DNA of 64,000 nt from an uncultured Apibacter sp. (GTDB lineage Bacteria; Bacteroidota; Bacteroidia; Flavobacteriales; Weeksellaceae), in assembly GCA_945280365.1 (NCBI GenBank), contig CALYQD010000002.1, positions 124,001 through 188,000 on the forward strand. The letters are read 5' to 3'. Below the pieces are notes generated by a model that made no database searches, had not been told where the DNA came from, and worked only from the letters and a program-made list of their open reading frames with translations. Below, in pieces: positions 18,795-26,138 of this stretch. The stretch's first letter is position 1; each line of letters starts with the position of its first letter. The position numbers and the translations under genes were made by a program.

Positions 18795-18831
18795 CTTCAT
18801 TTCATATTTGTATTTATCAATTTTCTTAGTC

Positions 18832-19356
18832 TTATTTTATCCCTAATTTTGCTTTCACATCATTTAGAATATTTGGTCCCTCTGCATATAAAAGGGAAGG
18901 TTGAGAAGTATCAAAAACATAAAGATATCCTTTTGCTTTAGCAACACTATCAATGGCATCTTGAGCTTTTTTCATAATTGGCTCATATAAATCAGCCTGT
19001 TTTTTATCTAAAGCTTTTGCAGCTTCTTCTCTTAATGCAACTAAACTTTGCTGATCTTTTTGAAAATCTTCTTCATATTTTTGAAGTTGATCTTTCATTT
19101 TTTCTAAATCAGCTTGAGATTTGCCTTGTAAATCTTTTTGAATTTTTTCATACTTAGCAGTAAAGCTTTCTTCTTGCTTTTTTATTTCTGCTTTTTTCTG
19201 ATCAGCTAAGGTTTTCAACTGATCATCAGCTGTTTTTTTCTCAGGCATTAGACTTAATAATTCCATAGAATTCACATGAGCTATATTCTGAGCTTTAATA
19301 AATTGAAAAGCTCCAACACATGCAGTTAAGAGGAATACTAAAGTGATTTTCTTCAT
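18832..19356 (-). CDS. OmpH/Skp-family periplasmic chaperone
   Basis: Periplasmic holdase that escorts unfolded outer-membrane proteins to BamA. The 174 aa product has a signal peptide (MKKITLVFLLTACVGAFQFIKAQ), a short beta segment IAHVNSMELLSLMPE, a long charged coiled-coil (about residues 45-130, the Skp tentacles), and the C-terminal strand YLYVFDTSQPSLLYAEG. The track's ORF starts 51 codons earlier with a lysine-rich stretch and no signal peptide at its end; I use the ATG at 19356, which leaves a 16-bp gap to the previous gene. Second of two adjacent ompH paralogues downstream of bamA. Confidence 0.92.
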   Translation of the reverse strand: MKKITLVFLLTACVGAFQFIKAQNIAHVNSMELLSLMPEKKTADDQLKTLADQKKAEIKKQEESFTAKYEKIQKDLQGKSQADLEKMKDQLQKYEEDFQKDQQSLVALREEAAKALDKKQADLYEPIMKKAQDAIDSVAKAKGYLYVFDTSQPSLLYAEGPNILNDVKAKLGIK

Positions 19357-19372
19357 TTCTATTCTAATTTTA

Positions 19373-20362
19373 TTATTTACTTGTATTTTTTTCAGTGTTT
19401 TGGTTATTATTTTGAGTTTTTTTCTTTGGGACATATTTACTTCCGTATCCAGTTTTTGTTTGAGTTTTACTTGTATTTTTAATTTCTTTTTTAGGATTAG
19501 CAGAAACATTAGATTTATCTACATATTCCTCAGTTGCAGAAATATTTATTTTTGATTCTAATGTCTTTTTCTTAAGGCCTTCTTTAGAATTGTCTTTACT
19601 TTCATTTAAATCTAAAGATTGATTATTGTTATTATTCAATTCGTTTGTGTTATCAATATCTTCAGATTCTGATTTAGTTTTACTTTGCTTATTTTTGGGA
19701 ACATATTTTCTTCCCCATCCTGATTTTTGTTGCTTTTTGTTCGACTCTTTTTTTTCTTTATTATTTTTTGTATCGTTTGATTTACTATCTAGATCTTCAT
19801 TTGGCTTTATAGATGCAGATGTTTTGGCATTTTTATCTTCTTTTTCTTTATTTTTTGTTGCAATTCCTAATTGTTTCAAAACTTTATCTGTAATATCATA
19901 TTTAGAATCAGTATAAACCATAATTAAATCAGAAGACTTGTCTAATATTAAGTTATATTTATCTTTTGCTGCTATCGCATTTATTGCATTCCAGATTTGA
20001 TCTTGTAAAGGTTTTACTAAATTAACTCTAAGATTGATTGACTCGCCTTTTGATCCGAATTTTTTTTCAATAAATTCATGTAATGCTTTATCAGTGCTAT
20101 CAATTTGAAACAATCTGGATTTTTGCTGATCATCCGTTAACAATATCTTTTCATTTTCAAATTCAATCCGTAGCTTTTCCAAATTTGATTGTCTATTTAC
20201 AATCTCTTCCTGCCATTTTTTTACTTCATTATCCAGTTTTTGTTCAGATTGTTGATATTGCGGTAATTGTTTTAAAATATACTGCGTATCTACATAAGCC
20301 ATTTTTTGAGCAATGCCGTAACTAAATAGTAATAGCAGTGCATATGTCAATATTTTCTTCAT
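19373..20362 (-). CDS. OmpH/Skp-family protein with long low-complexity C-terminal tail
   Basis: First of two ompH-like genes after bamA. Residues 1-170 are a complete OmpH protein: signal peptide to FSYGIAQ, KMAYVDTQYILKQLPQYQQ, coiled-coil, then YNLILDKSSDLIMVYTDSKYDIT. Residues from about 171 to 329 are an unusual Lys/Asn/Ser/Glu-rich, probably disordered extension. Inside it two copies of a short motif occur about 90 residues apart: KSGWGRKYVPKNK (213-225) and KTGYGSKYVPKKK (303-315). Role as periplasmic chaperone is inferred from family and operon; the tail could bind cell wall or OMP clients, but nothing in the sequence proves it. Confidence 0.88.
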   Translation of the reverse strand: MKKILTYALLLLFSYGIAQKMAYVDTQYILKQLPQYQQSEQKLDNEVKKWQEEIVNRQSNLEKLRIEFENEKILLTDDQQKSRLFQIDSTDKALHEFIEKKFGSKGESINLRVNLVKPLQDQIWNAINAIAAKDKYNLILDKSSDLIMVYTDSKYDITDKVLKQLGIATKNKEKEDKNAKTSASIKPNEDLDSKSNDTKNNKEKKESNKKQQKSGWGRKYVPKNKQSKTKSESEDIDNTNELNNNNNQSLDLNESKDNSKEGLKKKTLESKINISATEEYVDKSNVSANPKKEIKNTSKTQTKTGYGSKYVPKKKTQNNNQNTEKNTSK

Positions 20363-20464
20363 TGTAACTATATATAGGGCTTTTCTAAAATCATACCAAT
20401 TTTTTACAAACTTAATTTATCTATAAATATATTATTTTAATAATATATCTGACTATACTTATAA

Positions 20465-23029
20465 TTAAAATTGTTGACCGAATATGAAATGAGTTTCCCA
20501 ACCATTAGCACTATTTGAGTTAATTGTTGAATCAAATCCTTTAGCGAAATCAAATCCTAACATACCAAATTGAGGCATGAAAATTCTAATTCCAAATCCA
20601 GCTGACCTTTTTAACTCAAACGGATTAAATGACTTATTATTGCTCCAAGTGTTACCTCCCTCTGCAAAAGTTAATGCATAAATTTTTGTAGCACCTCCTA
20701 ATAAAACCGGATAACGCAATTCCAGCATAAATCTCGAATATGAAGTTCCTCCACCTAGTGGAGTTATATCTTCTCCTGAAACTCCACCAAAAGAAGTTGC
20801 ATCTCTATAACCTCGCAAAGGAATAATTTCTCTACCGTCAAATCTATTTCCATAAAGACCGGTTCCTCCTAAATAAAATCTTTCAAAAGGAGGTATTCCT
20901 ACCTTAGAATTATAATTACTTAAGAATCCGAACTCTCCTCCAGCTTTCAAAACAAATTTTCCAATTAATTCTTGATACCAATAAGCTTTCATCTTGATCT
21001 TATAATATTCTAGCCATTTATATTTTTCCTTATCGGTCTTCTTATTATAATCCTCATTATTAAACGCTGAGTAGGGAGGGGTAAATTTGATAGAAAGCTC
21101 AAATTCTGATCCCATGGTTGGAAAAATTGGATCAAATCCTGCAGAATATCTTCCTAAACTTGCATATAAACTAAAATTATTACTTTCTCCATTATCCCAG
21201 GTGGTATAGCCTAATGCATTTTCATCGGCTATATTAAATGGATAATTTCTGAAAGAATATAATTGATAATTAATTCCATAAGATAATCTAAAATAATTAT
21301 CCGGCCAGTTTAAACGGGTGGTTAAACCTACTTGACCTCCATATATATCTAATTTATTTTTTCCTTCTGCGTAATAATTATTATAGTTTAATATAGTACT
21401 ATATAGAGATACAGTCATAGAGGTAGGTCTTTTACCGGTAATCCATGGTTCTGTAAACGAAATACTATAGTTTTGATAATTGCTTCCTGCTTGAGCTCTT
21501 AATGATATGCTTTGTCCATCTCCTGATGGTATCGGCTTCCAAGCTTTTTTCTTAAAAAAATCATTAAATGAGAAATTTCCGAATGTAAGTCCTAAAGTCC
21601 CAATAAATCGATTACCTCCATATCCTCCTTGTAATTCTATCTGACTATTTGTTCCTTTTTCTTCTAATTTATAATTAACGTCTACCGTACGGGTTTCTAC
21701 ATTAGGTGTGATGTCCGGACGTAAGGTTTGTGCTTCAAAATATCCCATTTGAGCTAATTCCATAATAGTTCTTTGTATATCTTCTTTTGAAAAAAGATCC
21801 CCAGGTCTAGTACTGAGAGAACGTTGTATCACATGGTCATGGGTTTTCGTATTTCCTGAAAAAGTCACCTTATCCCAATAGGCTTGTTCTCCTTCTCTTA
21901 TTTTTATTTCAACATCAATAGTATCGTTTCGTACTGCTTTTTCTATTGGGATTACATTTGAAAATACATATCCATTATTATAATAAAGAGTCGCTATATC
22001 ATCATTTTTTTCTGATCCAGATACTTTTTTATTAAATCCGACAGCATCATAAGGATCTCCCTTTTTATAGCCAATGACTTTAGTTAGCGTTTCACTGGAA
22101 TAAGCAGAATTTCCTGAAAAGGTAACATTTCCTAAATAATATCTTTTCCCTTCTTCTACATTTACTTTAACATTAAAATTTTTTTTATTTGTTCTGATTA
22201 CTGTATCTGAAGTTATTTTAGCATCTCTAAATCCATATGATTGAAATGTTTCAACTACTCTGTTCAAATCTTCTAAATACTTTTCCGGAACGTATTTTGA
22301 TTTCTTCCAAAATCGATAAAATCTTTTTTGTTTTGTATTTTTAAAAGCTCGTGATCTCACGGTTGAAGCTTTTAAAACTTTAGTTCCGTTAATCCTGATG
22401 GAGCTTACTTTAACTCTTGGTCCTTTATCTATTGTTACATTCCAATTAACCAAATTAGGATCTGATGGATTGGCAGATTCTTTTATAACAGCCATGGCAT
22501 CAGGGAAACCCTTTTCCGTATACTCATTTTTTATAGAGTTTTGAAGTTTAGTACGTAAATCATCAGTAATTTTAGATTTAGTTTTAAGCCCATTATCTTT
22601 GATAAGCTTTTCTCCTTTTGATTTACTGATTCCATGGAATTTAACTGTTCCTAAATCAGGAAGTGCAACTAGATTTATTCGAAGGTACACTTCTTTATTA
22701 ATTATTTTGGTTAAAAAGATCTCAACATTAGCAAAAAGTTTAGAATCCCACAACTTTTTTACTGCTGTATTAATCTGCATTCCAGGTATTTCGACTATAT
22801 CTCCTTCATATAAGCCTGTGTATCGCATGATTTGATTTTTGGAATACTTATCGGTTCCTGTAATTTTGATCTCTTTAATACGTAATGCAGAATCATCTTT
22901 AGAAGAGGTATCTAAATCTTTATTCACCCCAGCATTAGATGTTTGCCCAGACACTTGGACGCTATCTGAAACCTGACCAAATATAAATGTATGTATTGAG
23001 ATTAAAACGGCCGCTAATAATTTCTTCAT
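20465..23029 (-). CDS. bamA: outer-membrane protein assembly factor BamA
   Basis: Essential Omp85 insertase for beta-barrel proteins. The 854 aa precursor has a signal peptide (ending TFIFGQ), a short acidic linker, five POTRA-type repeats (about residues 50-440; examples VKFHGISKSKGEKLI, VTFSGNSAYSSETLTKV and VTFSGNTKTHDHVIQRSL), and a C-terminal 16-strand barrel with the Omp85 signature region FYLGGTGLYGNRFDGREIIPLRGYRD. It ends with the aromatic WETHFIFGQQF. It is followed by two ompH genes and preceded by uppS and a PorG-like gene, an arrangement typical of Flavobacteriia. Confidence 0.97.
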   Translation of the reverse strand: MKKLLAAVLISIHTFIFGQVSDSVQVSGQTSNAGVNKDLDTSSKDDSALRIKEIKITGTDKYSKNQIMRYTGLYEGDIVEIPGMQINTAVKKLWDSKLFANVEIFLTKIINKEVYLRINLVALPDLGTVKFHGISKSKGEKLIKDNGLKTKSKITDDLRTKLQNSIKNEYTEKGFPDAMAVIKESANPSDPNLVNWNVTIDKGPRVKVSSIRINGTKVLKASTVRSRAFKNTKQKRFYRFWKKSKYVPEKYLEDLNRVVETFQSYGFRDAKITSDTVIRTNKKNFNVKVNVEEGKRYYLGNVTFSGNSAYSSETLTKVIGYKKGDPYDAVGFNKKVSGSEKNDDIATLYYNNGYVFSNVIPIEKAVRNDTIDVEIKIREGEQAYWDKVTFSGNTKTHDHVIQRSLSTRPGDLFSKEDIQRTIMELAQMGYFEAQTLRPDITPNVETRTVDVNYKLEEKGTNSQIELQGGYGGNRFIGTLGLTFGNFSFNDFFKKKAWKPIPSGDGQSISLRAQAGSNYQNYSISFTEPWITGKRPTSMTVSLYSTILNYNNYYAEGKNKLDIYGGQVGLTTRLNWPDNYFRLSYGINYQLYSFRNYPFNIADENALGYTTWDNGESNNFSLYASLGRYSAGFDPIFPTMGSEFELSIKFTPPYSAFNNEDYNKKTDKEKYKWLEYYKIKMKAYWYQELIGKFVLKAGGEFGFLSNYNSKVGIPPFERFYLGGTGLYGNRFDGREIIPLRGYRDATSFGGVSGEDITPLGGGTSYSRFMLELRYPVLLGGATKIYALTFAEGGNTWSNNKSFNPFELKRSAGFGIRIFMPQFGMLGFDFAKGFDSTINSNSANGWETHFIFGQQF

Positions 23030-23047
23030 GTATAATTTTTACTTCTT

Positions 23048-23797
23048 TTACTTTACTTTTATTTGTTCGCTTATTTTTCCAAATCTTCTTTCTCTGGTCT
23101 GATAAAATTCTATTGCTTTCGAAAATTCATCTTTGTTAAAATCAGGCCATAATGTATCTGTAAAATATAATTCTGCGTAGGCTATTTGCCAAAGTAAAAA
23201 ATTACTAATTCTTTGTTCTCCACTAGTTCTAATAAGAAGATCTACATCTGGTAGATCATTAGTATATAAATATTGATTAAAAATATTCTCATTTATTTGT
23301 TCTAAGGACAATTCATTGTTTGAAAAATCTAAGGCTATTTTTTTAGTTGCATCTACAATCTCATTTTTAGAACCATAGCTTAATGCTAAGGTTAAGGTCC
23401 CCTTTTGATTATTACAAGTTTCAGTGATCAGTATATTCAACTCCTCGCTAACATTCTTAGGGAATTTATCAATATTACCGATTACTTTAACTCTAATCCC
23501 TTTTTCCTTTAAACTCTTTGTTTCTTTTTTTATAGTATTCACTAATAATCCCATTAATGAATTAACTTCTAAAATCGGTCTATTCCAATTTTCTGTAGAA
23601 AATGCATATAAGGTAAGATAGGGTATATTTGTATCATCACAAAATTCAATTGCTTCTCGAACGGCTTTAATTGCATTTTGATGTCCCAAACTACGAATCA
23701 TACCTCTTTTTTTAGCCCATCTACCGTTGCCATCCATAATTATAGCAACATGTCGGGGTAACTTATTTTCTTCTATAAATATATCTTTTTTAGACAT
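23048..23797 (-). CDS. uppS: undecaprenyl diphosphate synthase (isoprenyl transferase)
   Basis: cis-Prenyltransferase making the C55 carrier lipid for peptidoglycan, LPS and polysaccharide. With the chosen start the protein is 249 aa, the normal length. The catalytic block HVAIIMDGNGRWAKKRG (Asp22) and the C-terminal LPDVDLLIRTSGEQRISNFLLWQIAYAELYFTDTLWPDF are intact. The track starts at 23839, which would overlap the upstream gene by 29 bp; the ATG at 23797 (MSKKDIF) avoids this and matches family N-termini. Cotranscription with bamA and ompH couples carrier-lipid supply to envelope assembly. Confidence 0.96.
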   Translation of the reverse strand: MSKKDIFIEENKLPRHVAIIMDGNGRWAKKRGMIRSLGHQNAIKAVREAIEFCDDTNIPYLTLYAFSTENWNRPILEVNSLMGLLVNTIKKETKSLKEKGIRVKVIGNIDKFPKNVSEELNILITETCNNQKGTLTLALSYGSKNEIVDATKKIALDFSNNELSLEQINENIFNQYLYTNDLPDVDLLIRTSGEQRISNFLLWQIAYAELYFTDTLWPDFNKDEFSKAIEFYQTRERRFGKISEQIKVK

Positions 23798-23810
23798 TAA
23801 TAATTTTAAT

Positions 23811-24677
23811 TTAATAACAATAACATGGAGGTCTACCAAATGTATATGTTAAGTTTATTCCCCATATTAAATACCAATCATTACTTTTAAATGTATTACC
23901 TGTTTGGTGTTTTCCTATTATTTTAGAGTTTCTCCTATTTATTTCATCTTTTATGTTAGAATCTGTCGCACTAATGCTATTTAACTTTGGATCAACATTT
24001 ATAGTTATATTTTTGTTTTTTACAGAACTATAATCAAGATTATCTTGAAATGTATATCTTGCTCCTACTTCAAATGATAATAACCAATCGTATTTAATCT
24101 TAATTTTATATCCTATTCCAAAAGGAATATTAAAACCGAATTTCATGGATTTTTTATAATTTTCTTCTGTTATAAAATCCTTATAATCTTTTGGGTTTCG
24201 AAAAGATCCATCAGAATTTTTAGCACGTGTATGATTGATTGTATATTTTCTATCATTATATCCATATCCTCCAATTCCAGCAAATATATAAGGGGATGAT
24301 CCGGAATATTTTATATCGTTAATATCAAAGAAATAATACTCAAATAGAACCGAGGTTTCTAATATTGTATTACTTCCTGAAATAAGTCTTTTGTACCTGT
24401 AGTCTTCACTCGCTTTTTCATCATCAAAAAACACCCTGTTATATATTAAATTAAGCCTTAAGCTTTGTCTATTATCTAAATTATATCTATAAAGTAGACC
24501 TAGTGAAATTGGTATTCTATCCATATCCATAGGTAAAATCTCAATATAGTTTGTTTTACCTATATCTCCAATAATATTAGCTCTTCCAATAGAAATTCCA
24601 AGTTCATTACGTTGGGCCTTTATATGTATCAGACAACAAGTACAAATTAGAATAATTAATAAGAAAATATTTTTCAT
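23811..24677 (-). CDS. porG: PorG-like outer-membrane barrel protein (DUF6089-type), T9SS-associated
   Basis: 288 aa predicted outer-membrane beta-barrel: signal peptide ending HIKAQ, then ELGISIGRANIIGDIG, alternating aromatic strands, and the C-terminal WGINLTYTFGRPPCYCY. Proteins with this N-terminal GxxxxxGDI pattern directly upstream of uppS-bamA are the PorG/DUF6089 family, reported to anchor the PorK-PorN ring of the type IX secretion system to the outer membrane. It is the first gene of the uppS-bamA-ompH-ompH operon. The symbol is a family-level inference from motif and synteny; a non-T9SS barrel cannot be excluded. Confidence 0.72.
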   Translation of the reverse strand: MKNIFLLIILICTCCLIHIKAQRNELGISIGRANIIGDIGKTNYIEILPMDMDRIPISLGLLYRYNLDNRQSLRLNLIYNRVFFDDEKASEDYRYKRLISGSNTILETSVLFEYYFFDINDIKYSGSSPYIFAGIGGYGYNDRKYTINHTRAKNSDGSFRNPKDYKDFITEENYKKSMKFGFNIPFGIGYKIKIKYDWLLSFEVGARYTFQDNLDYSSVKNKNITINVDPKLNSISATDSNIKDEINRRNSKIIGKHQTGNTFKSNDWYLIWGINLTYTFGRPPCYCY

Positions 24678-24689
24678 TTTAATTTAATA

Positions 24690-24721
24690 TTATTTCACAT
24701 AATGCACTAAACGTGAAATAA
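24690..24721. promoter_or_regulatory. perfect dyad TTATTTCAC-N14-GTGAAATAA between porG-like and ispB-like genes
   Basis: Nine-base arms at 24690-24698 and 24713-24721 are exact reverse complements, separated by 14 nt. It lies 12 bp upstream of the porG-like ATG, so it would overlap that gene's promoter or leader. There is no T-run, so it is not a terminator. It could be an operator for a dimeric regulator; the regulator is unknown. Confidence 0.45.
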
Positions 24722-24893
24722 AGTTATTATGTTGCATTTTTCTTTGCAATTATCTATCATCTCAAACAACAAATATAATAATTCTTTTTATGTTTATACT
24801 CTTTATTTTATTATTAACTTATTTTTAGTACATAACCTTTATTTTAAATATCTTTTTACCCTTTCTATTAAAAATAAAATTCAAATTTTAAAA

Positions 24894-24922
24894 TTGTTAT
24901 ATGTAAAATTTGATTATTTTTG
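24894..24922 (+). promoter_or_regulatory. promoter for the polyprenyl synthase gene
   Basis: TTG (24894-24896), an 18-nt spacer, then TATTTTTG (24915-24922): a good match to the Bacteroidota TTG-N17-23-TAnnTTTG promoter. The -7 element ends only 7 nt before the ATG at 24930, so the mRNA would have a leader of only a few nucleotides. The position also rules out the 67-codon N-terminal extension in the ORF track. Confidence 0.6.
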
Positions 24923-24929
24923 GAATCTA

Positions 24930-25907
24930 ATGTCTAAGATAACTGAACAAATTAAAATTCCAATTGCTGATGAAATGAAGCTTTTCGAGAAGAGATTCTA
25001 TGAATCTATGAAAAGTAAAGTTCCCTTGTTGGATAGAATAACTCAGTTTATTGTTAGAAGAAAAGGTAAGCAAATGCGTCCTATGTTTGTATTCTTAACA
25101 GCTAAGCTTACCGGTACTATAACTGATAAAACTTATCGTGCAGCTTCATTAATTGAACTTATTCATACTGCAACCTTAGTCCATGATGATGTAGTAGACG
25201 AGAGTTATATGAGAAGAGGGTTCTTTTCAATTAATGCATTATGGAAAAATAAAATTGCTGTTTTGGTAGGTGATTATCTTCTTTCCAAAAGCGTATTATT
25301 AGCTACTGATAATCAAGATTTAGATTTACTATCAATTATCTCTAGAACTATACGTGAAATGTCTGAAGGAGAGTTACTGCAACTGGAAAAAAGCCGTATG
25401 CTTGATATAACAGAAGAAGTTTATTTTGAAATTATACGTCAAAAAACTGCTGTTCTTATATCTGCCTGTTGCGAAGCTGGAGCACGTTCTACTTTTGCTT
25501 CTGATGAAAATGCTGAAAAACTGCGACTCTTTGGGGAATATACTGGTATTGCATTTCAAATTAAAGATGACTTATTTGATTACACAAGTACCAATCTTAT
25601 CGGGAAACCTATAGGAATTGATATTCAGGAAAGAAAAATGACACTCCCTTTAATTTACGTTCTTTCCACAACAACTAAAGAGAATAAAAAGTGGTTAATT
25701 AATTCCATTAAAAACCATAACAAGGATAAAAAAAGAGTTTCTGAAATAATTAATTTTGTTAAGGAAAACGGAGGACTAAACTATACGATAAATAAGATGA
25801 ATGAATATAAACAAAAAGCGCTAGATATTTTAGTTACTTTTCCTAAAAACGAAAATCGTGATTCTTTAGAGCTTATGCTAAAATATGTTATTGAAAGAAA
25901 ACATTAA
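24930..25907 (+). CDS. ispB: all-trans polyprenyl diphosphate synthase
   Basis: trans-Prenyltransferase building the isoprenoid side chain of the respiratory quinone (menaquinone in this group, by inference). The 325 aa product has the first aspartate-rich motif LVHDDVVD (DDVVD at 86-90), the upstream GKQMRPMF substrate block, and the second aspartate-rich motif FQIKDDLFDYTS. The small residues before the first motif fit a long-chain product, but exact length cannot be called. The ORF track begins 67 codons upstream in a hydrophobic, low-quality stretch; I use the ATG at 24930, just after a good promoter match and at the family-typical MSKITEQIKIPI. Confidence 0.9.
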   Translation: MSKITEQIKIPIADEMKLFEKRFYESMKSKVPLLDRITQFIVRRKGKQMRPMFVFLTAKLTGTITDKTYRAASLIELIHTATLVHDDVVDESYMRRGFFSINALWKNKIAVLVGDYLLSKSVLLATDNQDLDLLSIISRTIREMSEGELLQLEKSRMLDITEEVYFEIIRQKTAVLISACCEAGARSTFASDENAEKLRLFGEYTGIAFQIKDDLFDYTSTNLIGKPIGIDIQERKMTLPLIYVLSTTTKENKKWLINSIKNHNKDKKRVSEIINFVKENGGLNYTINKMNEYKQKALDILVTFPKNENRDSLELMLKYVIERKH

Positions 25908-26138
25908 AGAATTAACACTTTTATTTTTCTACAATTACAATAATTTGATTACTTCATTTAAATAAATTTAGCCTTTTGAAAATTGAACATTACAAATTAA
26001 GCGATGGATTTTTATATTAATGTAGAAGGAAATTTAAAAAATAATTTTTCACTTTATAAGCAAATGGCATCCGTCTCCGATTATTGTTTATAAGATGAAT
26101 TTGTTATTTTCTAAACCTCCTATTATTATAACTATCAA

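Noticed and set aside
19357-19509. 51-codon N-terminal extension of the second ompH gene in the ORF track
   Set aside because: Overlaps the upstream ompH coding end and would bury the signal peptide.
24729-24929. 67-codon N-terminal extension of the polyprenyl synthase in the ORF track
   Set aside because: Hydrophobic, not family-like, and the best promoter lies inside it; the ATG at 24930 is used.
26004-26093. 29-codon ORF (MDFYINVEGNLKNNF...) between the polyprenyl synthase and ptrB genes
   Set aside because: Too short, no promoter match, no recognisable family; possibly a gene remnant but not supportable.
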